DNA of 64,000 nt from Pseudonocardia endophytica (GTDB lineage Bacteria; Actinomycetota; Actinomycetes; Mycobacteriales; Pseudonocardiaceae), in contig NZ_SMFZ01000001.1 of assembly GCF_004339565.1 (NCBI RefSeq), positions 124,001-188,000 of the forward strand. The letters are read 5' to 3'. Shown here piece by piece: positions 43,885 through 53,972 of the stretch. The position numbers were made by a program, and so were the translations under genes. The notes below the pieces were generated by a model. That model saw nothing but the letters and a program-made list of their open reading frames with translations, did no database searches and had not been told where the DNA came from. The first letter of the stretch is position 1. Every line of letters starts with the position of its first letter.

Positions 43885-45594
43885 GTGACCGACGGCGGTT
43901 CCGGGGACGGGTCGTCCGCTCCGGTGCGGGTGCACCTGGACGGCGACCCGTTCGCCGGTGCCGCCCGGCGGATCGCGGCGGAACTGGCCGACGAGACCGT
44001 CGCGTCCCGGCTCGCCGACGGCGACCCGTCCGCCGTCCCCGACGGCCACGCCGCCGACCACGCCGCCGACCCGAGCGTCTGGGGTCCGACGGCGGTCGGC
44101 AGGCTCGGGTGGGTCGACCTCCCCCGCGGGTCGCGGGCGCTCGTCGGGCAGATCGAGGCGCTCCGGTCGTCGTTCACGGCGGCCGGTGCGCACCGGGTGC
44201 TGCTGGTCGCCGGGCCCGCCGTCGCCGCGGGTGCCAGGGCGCTGGCCGAACGTACCGGCGCGCGGCTGACCGTCCTCGACGGGCCGGACCCGGTCCAGGT
44301 GGGCGAGGCGCTGGCCGGCGAGCTGGCCGAGACCGTGCTCGTGGTCGCCGACGCGGGCGGGGACGACGCGGTCGTCGCGGCCGTGCACCGGGTGGTCGCC
44401 GAGGCGCTGGCCGACGACCTGGCCAGCACGGACGGCGCCGACGACGACCCGGCCGCCCGCGCGACGCTCGCCGGGCGGACCGTCTACCTGACCGAGCCGG
44501 GCTCGCCGCTGGACGAGCGCGGGCGGGCGGACGGCTCCGTCGTGGTCACCGTGGACTCCGACGTGCCGCAGCGGTTCTCCGCGCTCGGCCCGTTCGGGCT
44601 GGTCCCGGCCGGGCTCGCGGGTGCGGACACCGGGCGGATCGTGGCGTCCGCGCTGGCCGCGCAGCCCGACCTGACCGACGACACGCCGGACAACCCGGCG
44701 CTGCTGCTGGCCGGCGCGCTCGTCGCGGCCCGCGGGTCGGTGCTCGTACTGCGCGGCGCCGAGGACGAGCCGGGCGCCGCCGCGTGGATCGCGCAGCTGG
44801 TCTCCGGTGCGGGCGGCCCGCTCGTCCTGACCACCGACGACGACGATCTCGACGACCTCGTCGCGCCTGCCGACCGGGTCGCCGTCGACGGCCCGGGGAC
44901 CGACCGCGGCGACCCGCACGACACCGTCCCCGCCGTCGTCGAGGTGCAGGGCACGGGCGGCGGTCCCGGTGTGCGCGTCACGGCGGACCCGGGCGCCAGG
45001 ACGTTGCTGTGGCAGGTGGCCGTCGCGGTCGCCGCACGGCGGCTGGGGACCGACCCCTACCCGGAGCCCCCGGACGTGGCCGACCCCGGACCGTCGGAAC
45101 CCGTGGTGCGCGACGGCGGCGTGGAGGTCCACGCGAACGGATGGCTCCCCGAGGTCGGCACGGTCGGCGAGGCGCTCGCCGAGCTCGTGCGCCGGGCACC
45201 GGTCGGCGGCCACCTGGCCGTCGCGGCGTGGCTCGACCCGGAGTCCGACGCGTCGGTGGCCGTCCTGCGCGGCCTGCTCGCCGAACGCACCGGGCTGCCG
45301 ACGACGTTCGGCTGGGCGCCGCGGTGCTGGCCCGGCGACGGGCAGCGGCACCTCGCCGGCAGCACGCGACCCGCTGTCCACTGTCACCTGTCCGGCGACG
45401 CACCCGACGCCGTCGAGGCGCCCGCGCTCGCGGAACTGGATAGCCTGCACGCGGCGCAGGCGCGGTCGGCGGTGGCCGCGCTGGACGAACGGGGACAACC
45501 GGTGCTGCGGCTGCACCTGACCGACCGCGTGGCCGGGCTGGTGACGCTGGCCAGGGCGGTGCAGGACCTGCCGGCGGACACCCGACGGCACTGA
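43885..45594 (+). CDS. Glucose-6-phosphate isomerase homologue, diverged and probably not a normal isomerase
   Basis: A 569-residue acidic protein in the place where many actinobacteria have pgi, between tal and zwf. GPI-like traces remain: LGWVDLPRGSRALVGQIEAL near residue 73, ADGSVVVTVDSDVPQRFSAL and FGLVPAGLAGADTGRIVASA near 230, and VAVAARRLGTDPYPEPPDVA near 390. But the GxGGSS sugar-phosphate motif is VAGPAVAAG, the Ser-Lys-Ser-Gly loop is VVADAGGDDAV, signature GGRF is PQRF, and the last signature has lost its Gln and Lys. It starts with GTG 43885, 7 bp after tal. A structural or regulatory role with G6PDH/OpcA is possible but unproven. Confidence 0.68.
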   Translation: MTDGGSGDGSSAPVRVHLDGDPFAGAARRIAAELADETVASRLADGDPSAVPDGHAADHAADPSVWGPTAVGRLGWVDLPRGSRALVGQIEALRSSFTAAGAHRVLLVAGPAVAAGARALAERTGARLTVLDGPDPVQVGEALAGELAETVLVVADAGGDDAVVAAVHRVVAEALADDLASTDGADDDPAARATLAGRTVYLTEPGSPLDERGRADGSVVVTVDSDVPQRFSALGPFGLVPAGLAGADTGRIVASALAAQPDLTDDTPDNPALLLAGALVAARGSVLVLRGAEDEPGAAAWIAQLVSGAGGPLVLTTDDDDLDDLVAPADRVAVDGPGTDRGDPHDTVPAVVEVQGTGGGPGVRVTADPGARTLLWQVAVAVAARRLGTDPYPEPPDVADPGPSEPVVRDGGVEVHANGWLPEVGTVGEALAELVRRAPVGGHLAVAAWLDPESDASVAVLRGLLAERTGLPTTFGWAPRCWPGDGQRHLAGSTRPAVHCHLSGDAPDAVEAPALAELDSLHAAQARSAVAALDERGQPVLRLHLTDRVAGLVTLARAVQDLPADTRRH

Positions 45595-45643
45595 TCGAGA
45601 TCTGCTCGACACCGATCGACGAGAGCGTACGAGAGGAACACCG

Positions 45644-47182
45644 ATGACCGGCGTGAACGGGGATCGGAACAACCCGCTGCGCGACCACCGGGACAAGCGG
45701 CTCCCCCGGATCGCGGGACCCTGCGGGCTGGTGATCTTCGGGGTGACCGGCGACCTGTCCCGCAAGAAGCTGATGCCCGCGATCTACGACCTGGCCAACC
45801 GCGGCCTGCTCCCGCCGGGCTTCGCGCTCACCGGCTTCGCCCGACGCGACTGGGACTCGGAGGACTTCGGCAAGGTCGTCTACGACGCGGTCCGCGAGCA
45901 CGCCCGAACGCCGTTCCGCCAGGAGGTATGGGACCGGCTGGCCGAGGGTTTCCGCTTCGTGCAGGGCTCGTTCGACGACGACAACGCGTTCGACGAGCTG
46001 GAGCGCACCGTGCGCGAGCTCGACGAGCAGCGCGGCACCGGCGGCAACCACGCGTTCTACCTGTCGGTGCCGCCGTCGGCGTTCCCGGTCGTGTGCAAGC
46101 AGCTCGCCCGCTCCGGGCTGTCCCACGACGAGGGCGGCTGGCGCCGCGTCGTGATCGAGAAGCCGTTCGGGCACGACCTGCGCTCCGCCAAGGAGCTCAA
46201 CGGCATCGTCAACGACGTCTTCCCCGAGGAGTCGGTCTTCCGGATCGACCACTACCTCGGCAAGGAGACCGTGCAGAACGTGCTGGCGCTGCGCTTCGCC
46301 AACCAGCTGTTCGAGCCGATCTGGAACGCCAACTACGTCGACCACGTCCAGATCACGATGGCCGAGGACATCGGCCTCGGCGGGCGCGCCGGCTACTACG
46401 ACGGCATCGGCGCCGCCCGCGACGTGATCCAGAACCACCTGCTGCAGCTGCTCGCGTTCACCGCGCTGGAGGAGCCGACGTCGTTCTCATCGGACGAGCT
46501 GCGCGCCGAGAAGATCAAGGTGCTGAAGGCGGTCCGGCTGGCCCACCCGCTGAGCGAGACGACGGCGCGGGGGCAGTACTCCGGCGGATGGCAGGGCGGG
46601 GAGAAGGTCCCCGGCCTGAAGGAGGAGGAGGGGTTCAACCCCGAGTCCACCACCGAGACGTTCGCCGCGATCACCTGCGAGGTCGAGACCCGCCGCTGGG
46701 CCGGGGTGCCGTTCTACCTGCGCACCGGCAAGCGGCTGGGCCGTCGCGTCACCGAGATCGCGGTCGTGTTCAAGCGGGCGCCGCACCTGCCGTTCGACGC
46801 GACGATGACCGAGGAGCTCGGCCAGAACGCGTTCGTCATCCGTGTGCAGCCGGACGAGGGCGTGACGATGCGCTTCGGCTCCAAGGTGCCGGGCAACCAG
46901 ATGGAGGTCCGCGACGTCACGATGGACTTCGGGTACGGCAGCGCGTTCACCGAGGCGTCCCCGGAGGCCTACGAGCGCCTGATCCTGGACGTGCTGCTCG
47001 GCGAGCCGTCGCTGTTCCCGGTCAACGAGGAGGTCGAGCGGTCCTGGGAGATCCTCGACCCGGTGATCGAGGACTGGGCCTCCCGCAAGGAGGGTCCCGA
47101 CTCCTACGCCGCGGGTACCTGGGGCCCCGACTCGTCGACCCGCATGCTCGCGCGCACCGGCCGCCACTGGCGCCGGCCGTGA
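45644..47182 (+). CDS. zwf: Glucose-6-phosphate 1-dehydrogenase
   Basis: A 512-residue enzyme making 6-phosphogluconolactone and NADPH. Cofactor motif VIFGVTGDLSRKKLMPAIYD is at about 30-50, the active site signature FRIDHYLGKETVQNV with the catalytic His and Lys near residue 200-205, and VIEKPFGHDLRSA ahead of it. GAGAGGAAC precedes ATG 45644. It works with OpcA, encoded 37 bp downstream, and Pgl. Confidence 0.97.
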   Translation: MTGVNGDRNNPLRDHRDKRLPRIAGPCGLVIFGVTGDLSRKKLMPAIYDLANRGLLPPGFALTGFARRDWDSEDFGKVVYDAVREHARTPFRQEVWDRLAEGFRFVQGSFDDDNAFDELERTVRELDEQRGTGGNHAFYLSVPPSAFPVVCKQLARSGLSHDEGGWRRVVIEKPFGHDLRSAKELNGIVNDVFPEESVFRIDHYLGKETVQNVLALRFANQLFEPIWNANYVDHVQITMAEDIGLGGRAGYYDGIGAARDVIQNHLLQLLAFTALEEPTSFSSDELRAEKIKVLKAVRLAHPLSETTARGQYSGGWQGGEKVPGLKEEEGFNPESTTETFAAITCEVETRRWAGVPFYLRTGKRLGRRVTEIAVVFKRAPHLPFDATMTEELGQNAFVIRVQPDEGVTMRFGSKVPGNQMEVRDVTMDFGYGSAFTEASPEAYERLILDVLLGEPSLFPVNEEVERSWEILDPVIEDWASRKEGPDSYAAGTWGPDSSTRMLARTGRHWRRP

Positions 47183-47219
47183 CGTCCATGATCTCCACTC
47201 CGAACTCCGAGGGGCACAC

Positions 47220-48176
47220 GTGATCATCGATCTGCCGTCGAGCAACACCTCGGCGGTCAACCGCAAGCTGGTCGAGCTGCGCGAGAGCGGCGGCGTGTTC
47301 GCGCTCGGGCGGGTGCTCACGCTCGTCGTGGTCACCGACGACGGGCCGGATCTCGAGAAGTCCATCGACGCGGCCAACCAGGCCAGCCGCGAGCACCCGT
47401 GCCGCGTGATCGTGCTCGCCCGCGGGCAGCGCAAGGCCGCGGCGCGGCTGGACGCGCAGATCCGGGTCGGCGGCGACGCGGGCGCCAGCGAGGTCATCGT
47501 GCTGCGCGGCTACGGCGCGCTCGCCGAGGGCGACGCCGGGGCCGGCATGGTGATGCCGCTGCTGCTGCCGGACGCGCCGGTCGTCGCGTGGTGGCCGGGC
47601 GAGGCGCCGGCGTCTCCCGCCGAGGACGCGGTCGGACAGCTGGCCCAGCGCCGGATCACGGACGCGCTGGCCGCGAAGAACCCGACGAAGGCGTTCGAGC
47701 AGCGCCGCAAGGACCACCACGAAGGCGACACGGACCTGGTCTGGACGCGCCTGACGCACTGGAGGGCGCAGCTCGCCGCCGCGATGGACGTCCCGCCGTT
47801 CGAGGACGTCACGGCGGCCGTCGTGGCCGGAGAGGCGGTGTCGCCGTCCAGCGAGCTGATGGCCGGCTGGCTGTCCGCGGCGCTCGGGATCAAGGTGAAG
47901 CGGTCCACCGTGGAGGGCAAGGCGGCCCAGGGGCTCGCACTGGTCCGGCTGACCCGGCCGTCCGGGACGATCGAGCTCGTCCGCCCGGACGGGAAGACCG
48001 CGAAGCTCACGCAGCCCGGCCAGCCGGAGCGCCGGATCGCGCTCGCCCGGCGCGAGGTGCCGGACTGCCTGGCCGAGGAGCTGCGCAGGCTGGACCCGGA
48101 CGAGGTCTACCACGAGGCGCTGACCGGCGTCGGCCAGATCACCCGCGGCCGCACGCCGGTGAAGGTGGACGGATGA
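47220..48176 (+). CDS. opcA: Glucose-6-phosphate dehydrogenase assembly protein OpcA
   Basis: A 318-residue protein found in cyanobacteria and actinobacteria that activates or assembles G6PDH. Family stretches are MIIDLPSSNTSAVNRKLVEL, VIVLRGYGALAEGDAGAGMV, PLLLPDAPVVAWWPGEAPAS and DTDLVWTRLTHWRAQLAAAM. GAGGGG lies upstream of GTG 47220. Overlaps pgl by 4 bp (ATGA), so translation is coupled. Confidence 0.96.
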   Translation: MIIDLPSSNTSAVNRKLVELRESGGVFALGRVLTLVVVTDDGPDLEKSIDAANQASREHPCRVIVLARGQRKAAARLDAQIRVGGDAGASEVIVLRGYGALAEGDAGAGMVMPLLLPDAPVVAWWPGEAPASPAEDAVGQLAQRRITDALAAKNPTKAFEQRRKDHHEGDTDLVWTRLTHWRAQLAAAMDVPPFEDVTAAVVAGEAVSPSSELMAGWLSAALGIKVKRSTVEGKAAQGLALVRLTRPSGTIELVRPDGKTAKLTQPGQPERRIALARREVPDCLAEELRRLDPDEVYHEALTGVGQITRGRTPVKVDG

Positions 48177-48928
48177 CCGGCGCCGCGACCGCGCGGGCCG
48201 GCACCGAGGTCGCCGTCCACCCGGACGCCGAGGTGCTCGCGTCGGCCGTCGCGGCCCGGCTGGTCACGACGCTGATCGACGTCCAGGCCGCAGGCCGGGT
48301 CCCGCACGTCGTGCTCACCGGCGGCGGGGTCGGCATCGACCTCCTGCGCAGGCTGCGCGACCTGCCCGCCCAGCGGGCCGTGGACTGGTCGCGAGTGGAG
48401 CTGTTCTGGGGCGACGAGCGGTTCGTCGCGCCGGACGACGACGAGCGCAACGACAGGCAGGCCCGCGAGGCCCTGCTCGACCACGTCGGCGTCGACCCGG
48501 ACCGCGTGCACCCGATGGGCGCCGACGACGGCTCGACCACCGCGGAACAGGCCGCCGCCGAGTACGCGACGCTGCTGGGCAGGCTCGGCAACCCGCGCTT
48601 CGACGTCGTCCTGCTCGGCATGGGCGGCGAGGGCCACACGCTGTCGGTGTTCCCGGACTCCCCCGCCGTGCACGCCACGTCGGACACCGTGGTCGCGGTG
48701 CACGACTGCCCGAAGCCGCCGCCGGACCGGGTGTCGCTGACGCTGCCGGTGCTCGACCGGGCGGACGAGGCGTGGGTCGTGGCCGCGGGCGACGCGAAGG
48801 CCGAGGCCGTCGCGGGTGCCGTCGGCGGGGCGCCGGAGGAGCGGTTCCCGGTGGGCGGAGCGCGCCGCGCCCGCACGACGCGCTGGCTGCTGGACACCGG
48901 GTCGGCGTCGCAGCTGCCGGGATCCTGA
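48173..48928 (+). CDS. pgl: 6-phosphogluconolactonase (DevB/NagB-like)
   Basis: A 251-residue hydrolase of 6-phosphogluconolactone. Motifs: PHVVLTGGGVGIDLLRRL, VELFWGDERFVAPDDDERND and DVVLLGMGGEGHTLSVFPDS containing the catalytic-type His, then RVSLTLPVLDRADEAWVVAA. Last gene of the pentose-phosphate operon; followed directly by a hairpin terminator. Confidence 0.95.
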   Translation: MTGAATARAGTEVAVHPDAEVLASAVAARLVTTLIDVQAAGRVPHVVLTGGGVGIDLLRRLRDLPAQRAVDWSRVELFWGDERFVAPDDDERNDRQAREALLDHVGVDPDRVHPMGADDGSTTAEQAAAEYATLLGRLGNPRFDVVLLGMGGEGHTLSVFPDSPAVHATSDTVVAVHDCPKPPPDRVSLTLPVLDRADEAWVVAAGDAKAEAVAGAVGGAPEERFPVGGARRARTTRWLLDTGSASQLPGS

Positions 48929-48949
48929 CCGCCCGTCACGAACGGGCGG
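48929..48949 (+). terminator. Hairpin after pgl
   Basis: CCGCCCGT (48929-48936) and ACGGGCGG (48942-48949) with a 5-nt loop, beginning right at the pgl stop; a second ACCGCC/GGCGGT pairing is possible with the following bases. Likely end of the tkt-pgl transcript. Confidence 0.65.
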
Positions 48950-49011
48950 TTACCGCCCGGTAGCGGTGTGACATGATCCGCGATCCCGGGCGCCGCGGGA
49001 GTCCCGGCTCC

Positions 49012-49017
49012 TAGGGT
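49012..49017 (+). promoter_or_regulatory. -10 box of a leaderless promoter for purT
   Basis: TAGGGT, 8 nt before ATG 49026; no Shine-Dalgarno. Confidence 0.45.
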
Positions 49018-49025
49018 CCGGTCGC

Positions 49026-50225
49026 ATGCGCATCGGTACGCCCCTGACCCCGACGGCGACCCGCGTCCTGCTGCTCGGCTCCGGTGAGCTGGGCAAGGAG
49101 GTGGCGATCGCGTTCCAGCGGCTCGGCGTCGAGGTCGTCGCCGTGGACCGGTACCCGGGTGCCCCGGCGCACCAGGTCGCGCACCGCTGGCACGCGATCG
49201 ACATGACCTGCGCGGTGTCGCTGACCACGCTGATCGAGCAGGAGCAGCCGGACTTCGTGATCCCGGAGATCGAGGCGATCGCGACGGCCGCGCTGGCCGA
49301 CGTCGAAGCCGGTGGCACGACCGTCGTCCCGACCGCCCGGGCCACCCGGCTCACGATGGACCGGGAGGGGATCCGCCGCCTGGCCGCCGAGGAGCTGGGC
49401 CTGCCGACGTCGCCCTACGCGTTCGCCGACTCCCTGGACGAGGTGCGCGCGGCCGTCGCGCGGATCGGGACACCGTGCGTGCTCAAGCCGGTGATGTCGT
49501 CGTCCGGCAAGGGGCAGTCGACGATCCGGACCGAGGCGGACGTCGACGCGGCCTGGGACCACGCCCTCGCCGGGGCCCGCGTGCCGGACCCGCGCGTGAT
49601 CGTCGAGGGCTACGTGGACTTCGACTACGAGATCACCCAGCTGACCGTGCGCGGCGCGGAGGGCACGGCGTTCTGCGAGCCGATCGGGCACCGGCAGGAG
49701 AACGGCGACTACGTCGAGTCCTGGCAGCCGCACCCGATGAGCGAGGCCGCCGCGGCCGCCGGCCGGGACGTCGCACAGAGGATCACCGACGCGCTCGGCG
49801 GACGCGGGATCTTCGGCGTCGAGCTGTTCGTGCGCGGCGACGACGTCCTGTTCTCCGAGGTCAGCCCCCGCCCGCACGACACCGGCCTGGTCACGATGGC
49901 CACCCAGCGGCTCTCCGAGTTCGAGCTGCACGCCCGTGCCGTGCTCGGGCTGCCGCTGGACGTCTCGCTGCGCTCGCCCGGCGCGTCGGCCGTGATCTAC
50001 GGCGGCACCGAGACGAAGTCCCTGGTCTTCGACGGCGTCGGTGAGGCCCTCGCGGTTCCCGGTTCCGATCTGCGGTTGTTCGGCAAGCCGGACAGCCACC
50101 CGCGTCGCCGGATGGGCGTCGCCGTCGCGTCCGCCGACGACGTCGACACCGCCCGCGAGCGGGCCACCCGCGCGGCGTCGCTCGTCCGTCCGTCCGCCGC
50201 CGACGGGTCACCGGATCCGGGCTGA
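49026..50225 (+). CDS. purT: Formate-dependent phosphoribosylglycinamide formyltransferase PurT
   Basis: A 399-residue ATP-grasp ligase that makes formyl-GAR from GAR, formate and ATP in purine synthesis, independent of folate. [47 protein letters not shown] (ATP loop) and [15 protein letters not shown] are family motifs; [20 protein letters not shown] and [14 protein letters not shown] complete the active site. It stands alone, with a hairpin at its stop codon. Confidence 0.95.
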   Translation: MRIGTPLTPTATRVLLLGSGELGKEVAIAFQRLGVEVVAVDRYPGAPAHQVAHRWHAIDMTCAVSLTTLIEQEQPDFVIPEIEAIATAALADVEAGGTTVVPTARATRLTMDREGIRRLAAEELGLPTSPYAFADSLDEVRAAVARIGTPCVLKPVMSSSGKGQSTIRTEADVDAAWDHALAGARVPDPRVIVEGYVDFDYEITQLTVRGAEGTAFCEPIGHRQENGDYVESWQPHPMSEAAAAAGRDVAQRITDALGGRGIFGVELFVRGDDVLFSEVSPRPHDTGLVTMATQRLSEFELHARAVLGLPLDVSLRSPGASAVIYGGTETKSLVFDGVGEALAVPGSDLRLFGKPDSHPRRRMGVAVASADDVDTARERATRAASLVRPSAADGSPDPG

Positions 50226-50278
50226 CATGGCGCTCACGGCTGTCCGGTGCCCGCCGGAGCAGCCGTGGGTGCCATGTC
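50224..50278. terminator. Long hairpin at the purT stop
   Basis: 19-nt arms at 50224-50242 and 50260-50278 pair fully as RNA, counting two G-U pairs. An inner TCCGG/CCGGA stem continues it. The stop codon of purT lies in the first arm. A weaker TGCGTGTC/GACACGCA pair follows at 50314-50343. Confidence 0.65.
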
Positions 50279-50393
50279 GACGGTACCGGCCGTCGGTGTG
50301 CTGCCTGCGCACGTGCGTGTCACGCGCATCTCGCGGACACGCACGGCAAGCTGGCCGGGGTGAGGGCAGTCCCGGACCGAGCACGGAGGTGGC

Positions 50394-51566
50394 ATGACGG
50401 ACCGCACGGGCCTGGTGGTCGCCGGAGCGGGCGCACGCGGCGCCTACGAGGCGGGCGCGCTCTCGGTCCTGCTCCCCCGGCTGCACGACCTGTGGTCGGC
50501 GCCGTCGGTGTTCGTCGGCACCAGCGCGGGCGCGGTGAACGTGGCCGGCCTGGCCGGGCTCGCCCACCGCTCCCCCACGGACGCGACCGACGAGCTGGTC
50601 CAGCGCTGGCGCTCCGTGGACCTGTCCGGTGTGCTCGACCTGGCGCACTCGCTGCTCGGCGCCCTGTCCGGCTACGGCAGCCAGGTGGTACCGCTGGCCG
50701 GCCCGGCGCTCGCTCCGCTGCTCGGGTTCCTGGGCCTGCCGGACCGGCTCACGAGCCTTCTGGACACCGGCCCGCTCGAGGAGACGCTCAAGCCGCTCGT
50801 GGACTGGGACGCGCTGCACGCCAACGTCGACGCCGGGCTGGTCGACGCCGTCGCGGTCGTCGCCACCTCGGTGTCCACCGGCGGGACCGTCGTGTTCGTC
50901 GAGCACGCGGACGGCATGGTGCTTCCCGACGACGACGCGTTGCGCGACATCAGCTACGTCCGCACCCGGCTGACCGTCCGGCACCTGCTCGCCTCGGCCG
51001 CCGTCCCTGGCCTGTTCGAGCCGGTGTGGCTGAACCACCCGCCCGGCTGGTACGTCGACGGCGGCCTGCGGATGAACACGCCGCTCAAGCCGGCGCTGCG
51101 CCTGGGTGCCACCCGGCTCGGCGTGGTGGCGACGACGCCGGCCAGCGCGGTACCGGACGCGCCGGGGACGCCGGACCGGATGCCGGACGTCTTCGCCGTC
51201 GCCGCGATGGGTCTGCGCGTGGTGCTCGGCTCCGGTGTCACCGAGGACCTGCGCTCGCTGCTCGCGGTCAACGAGATGGTGCGCAGCCACCCGGGTTCCG
51301 ACCCCCGGATCGAGATCCCCGCCTGGTTCGCCGGACCGCCCGCGGACCGCTCCGACGACCTCGCGCACCTCGCCGCCGACGTCCTCGGGCGGGTCCGCCC
51401 GCGCCTGCGTGATCCGGCGGTCTGGCTGCTGGACCGGTTCGTCGGCGGTGGCGCCGTCGACCACGGCGAGCTGATCTCCTTCCTGCTGTTCGACCCCGAG
51501 TTCGCCGCGGCGGCCGCCGAGCTCGGCGCCGAGCACGCCCGCACGGCCGACCGGCACCTCGCCTGA
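50394..51566 (+). CDS. Patatin-like phospholipase
   Basis: A 390-residue serine lipase-like protein. The oxyanion loop is [19 protein letters not shown], the nucleophile Ser sits in [17 protein letters not shown] near residue 44-50, and the catalytic Asp in [16 protein letters not shown] near residue 222. There is no signal peptide, so it acts on membrane lipids or stored lipids from inside. A hydrophobic stretch ([17 protein letters not shown]) may touch membrane. GGAGGTGGC precedes ATG 50394. No operon partner; 64 bp ahead of ureA. Confidence 0.9.
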   Translation: MTDRTGLVVAGAGARGAYEAGALSVLLPRLHDLWSAPSVFVGTSAGAVNVAGLAGLAHRSPTDATDELVQRWRSVDLSGVLDLAHSLLGALSGYGSQVVPLAGPALAPLLGFLGLPDRLTSLLDTGPLEETLKPLVDWDALHANVDAGLVDAVAVVATSVSTGGTVVFVEHADGMVLPDDDALRDISYVRTRLTVRHLLASAAVPGLFEPVWLNHPPGWYVDGGLRMNTPLKPALRLGATRLGVVATTPASAVPDAPGTPDRMPDVFAVAAMGLRVVLGSGVTEDLRSLLAVNEMVRSHPGSDPRIEIPAWFAGPPADRSDDLAHLAADVLGRVRPRLRDPAVWLLDRFVGGGAVDHGELISFLLFDPEFAAAAAELGAEHARTADRHLA

Positions 51567-51630
51567 TCCCGACTCCTCCGGGAAACACGCCGGAAACCGG
51601 GAGGTGATCTGGGCCGGTTGGAATGCGCCC

Positions 51631-51933
51631 ATGCACCTGAGCCCCCAGGAGCGGGACAAGCTGCTCGTCCACCTCGCCGCCGACGTCGCCCGGGCCCGAC
51701 GGGCGCGCGGTCTGCGGATGAACCATCCGGAGTCCGTCGCGCTGATCACCGACCACGTGCTCGAAGGAGCCCGCGACGGGCGCACCGTCAGCGAGCTGAT
51801 GGCCTCCGGTCGTGAGGTTCTGGGTCGCGACGACGTGCTCGACGGCGTCCCCGAGATGCTGGACTCGGTGCAGGTCGAGGCCACGTTCCCGGACGGCACG
51901 AAGCTGGTCACCGTGCACGGGCCGATCGCATGA
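51631..51933 (+). CDS. ureA: Urease gamma subunit
   Basis: A 100-residue structural subunit: [20 protein letters not shown] opens it, [20 protein letters not shown] is the core, and [20 protein letters not shown] ends it, all typical of UreA. ATG 51631 is chosen over an upstream ATA/GTG-type start. No good Shine-Dalgarno; TGGAAT lies 6 nt before the ATG and could be the -10 of a leaderless mRNA. Overlaps ureB by 4 bp. Confidence 0.96.
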   Translation: MHLSPQERDKLLVHLAADVARARRARGLRMNHPESVALITDHVLEGARDGRTVSELMASGREVLGRDDVLDGVPEMLDSVQVEATFPDGTKLVTVHGPIA

Positions 51934-52247
51934 TCCCGGGCGAGTTCCTGGTCGGCGACGAGCCGGTGGAGATCAACCCCGGTCGGGAGCGTGTGACGCT
52001 GGTCGTCGTGAACGCCGCGGACCGGCCGGTGCAGGTCGGGTCGCACTACCACTTCGCGGCCGCGAACCCGGGCCTCGACTTCGACCGCGCCGCCGCATGG
52101 GGTCACCGGCTCGACGTGCCCGCCGGGACGTCGGTCCGGTTCGAGCCGGGCGTCGAGCGGGAGGTGACGCTCGTACCGCTGGCCGGGGCGCGGCGGGTGC
52201 CGGGCCTGCGCCCGGAGGCGGCCGGGGACCTGGACGGTGACCGGTGA
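51930..52247 (+). CDS. ureB: Urease beta subunit
   Basis: A 105-residue subunit: [20 protein letters not shown] at the start and [20 protein letters not shown], then [20 protein letters not shown]. Full length for separate UreB. ATGA overlap with ureA and GTGA overlap with ureC show a tightly coupled operon. Confidence 0.96.
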   Translation: MIPGEFLVGDEPVEINPGRERVTLVVVNAADRPVQVGSHYHFAAANPGLDFDRAAAWGHRLDVPAGTSVRFEPGVEREVTLVPLAGARRVPGLRPEAAGDLDGDR

Positions 52248-53959
52248 ACGACCTGGACAGGGGCCGGTACGCCGACCTCTACGGCCCGACCGTCGGCGAC
52301 CGGATCCGGTTGGCGGACACGAACCTGCTGATCGAGGTCACCGAGGACCGCAGCCGGGGTGCCGCGGCGGGCGACGAGGTGCTGTTCGGTGGCGGCAAGG
52401 TGATCCGCGAGTCGATGGGCCAGGCCGCCGTGACGTCGGCGCACTGCCCGGACCTGGTGATCACCGGAGCGGTCGTGCTGGACCACTGGGGCGTGGTCAA
52501 GGCCGACGTCGGCGTGAAGGACGGCCGGATCGTCGGCATCGGCAAGGCCGGCAACCCGGACACGATGGACGGCGTCGACGCAGGCCTGGTGATCGGGCCG
52601 GCCACGGAGGTGCTGTCCGGCAACGGACGGATCCTCACCGCGGGCGGCGTCGACGTCCACGTCCACTTCGTCTGCCCGCAGCTCGTGGACACCGCGCTCG
52701 CGTCCGGCGTCACGACGCTGGCAGGCGGCGGGACCGGCCCGGCCGATGGCACGAAGGCCACGACCGTCACGCCCGGCCCGTGGAACATCGCCCGGATGCT
52801 GTCCGCGATGGACCACCAGCCGGTCAACGTGCTGCTGATGGGCAAGGGCAACACCGTCTCCTCCGACGCGCTGCACGAGCAGCTGCGCGCCGGGGCCGGC
52901 GGGTTCAAGCTGCACGAGGACTGGGGCACCACCCCGTCCGCGATCGACGCCTGCCTGCGCGTGTGCGAGGAGACCGGCGTCCAGGCCGCGATCCACACCG
53001 ACACGCTGAACGAGGCGGGCTTCCTGCAGTCCACGTTGGACGCGATCGGCGGCCGGTCGATCAACGCGTTCCACACCGAGGGCGCTGGCGGCGGGCACGC
53101 CCCGGACATCATCGAGGTGGTGTCGACACCGCACGTGCTGCCGTCGTCGACGAACCCGACGCGACCGCACACGGTGAACACGTTGGACGAGCACCTGGAC
53201 ATGCTCATGGTGTGCCATCACCTGAACCCGTCCGTGCCGGAGGACCTGGCGTTCGCCGAGTCCCGGATCCGGCCGACGACGATCGCCGCCGAGGACGTGC
53301 TGCACGACCTCGGGGCGATCTCGATGATGAGCTCGGACTCGCAGGCGATGGGCCGGATCGGCGAGGTGATCGTCCGGACCTGGCAGACCGCTCACGTGAT
53401 GAAGGCGGCCCGCGGCGCACTGCCCGGCGACGGCGCGGCGGACAACGTCCGAGCACAGCGCTACGTCGCGAAGTACACGATCAACCCGGCCCGCGCGCAC
53501 GGGATGGGCGACGAGATCGGGTCGGTCGAGATCGGCAAGCTCGCCGACCTCGTGCTGTGGGAACCGAAGTTCTTCGGCGTGCGCCCGGAGGTCGTGCTCA
53601 AGGCCGGGTTCGCGGTCTGGGCGCAGATGGGCGACGCGAACGCGTCCATCCCGACCCCGCAACCCGTGTTCGGACGGCCGATGTTCGGCCACGCGCCGTC
53701 CGTCGCCGCGCTCGGGTCGGTGGCGTTCCTGGCCCCGTCCGCGCTGGCCGACGGGCTGCCGGAACGGCTCGGGCTGGCGACGCCGTGCGTGCCGGTGGCG
53801 GACACGCGCTCGGTACGCAAGGCGGACATGATCGGCAACGACGCGACGCCGGACGTGCGGGTCGACCCGGACTCGTTCGAGGTGCGGATCGACGGCGACG
53901 TCGTCGAGCCCGCGCCGGTGTCCGAACTGCCGATGGCCCAGCGCTACTTCCTGTTCTGA
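52244..53959 (+). CDS. ureC: Urease alpha (catalytic) subunit
   Basis: A 571-residue amidohydrolase that splits urea to ammonia and carbamate with two nickel ions. His139 and His141 (DVHVHFVCP), the carbamylated Lys222 in [13 protein letters not shown], His in AIHTDTLNE and [13 protein letters not shown], the Asp in [10 protein letters not shown], and the flap with catalytic His325 in [20 protein letters not shown] are all present. It should be active once UreDFG load nickel. GTG start coupled to ureB. Confidence 0.97.
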   Translation: MNDLDRGRYADLYGPTVGDRIRLADTNLLIEVTEDRSRGAAAGDEVLFGGGKVIRESMGQAAVTSAHCPDLVITGAVVLDHWGVVKADVGVKDGRIVGIGKAGNPDTMDGVDAGLVIGPATEVLSGNGRILTAGGVDVHVHFVCPQLVDTALASGVTTLAGGGTGPADGTKATTVTPGPWNIARMLSAMDHQPVNVLLMGKGNTVSSDALHEQLRAGAGGFKLHEDWGTTPSAIDACLRVCEETGVQAAIHTDTLNEAGFLQSTLDAIGGRSINAFHTEGAGGGHAPDIIEVVSTPHVLPSSTNPTRPHTVNTLDEHLDMLMVCHHLNPSVPEDLAFAESRIRPTTIAAEDVLHDLGAISMMSSDSQAMGRIGEVIVRTWQTAHVMKAARGALPGDGAADNVRAQRYVAKYTINPARAHGMGDEIGSVEIGKLADLVLWEPKFFGVRPEVVLKAGFAVWAQMGDANASIPTPQPVFGRPMFGHAPSVAALGSVAFLAPSALADGLPERLGLATPCVPVADTRSVRKADMIGNDATPDVRVDPDSFEVRIDGDVVEPAPVSELPMAQRYFLF

Positions 53960-53972
53960 TGGGGCTGCGCTG

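Noticed and set aside
39315..44429. Very long open frame on the minus strand (about 1,700 codons) running through tkt and tal
   Set aside because: Only its last 319 codons (ctaB) resemble a protein; the rest is the reverse complement of strongly supported genes and shows the low-complexity Arg/Gly/His pattern of a GC-rich shadow frame.
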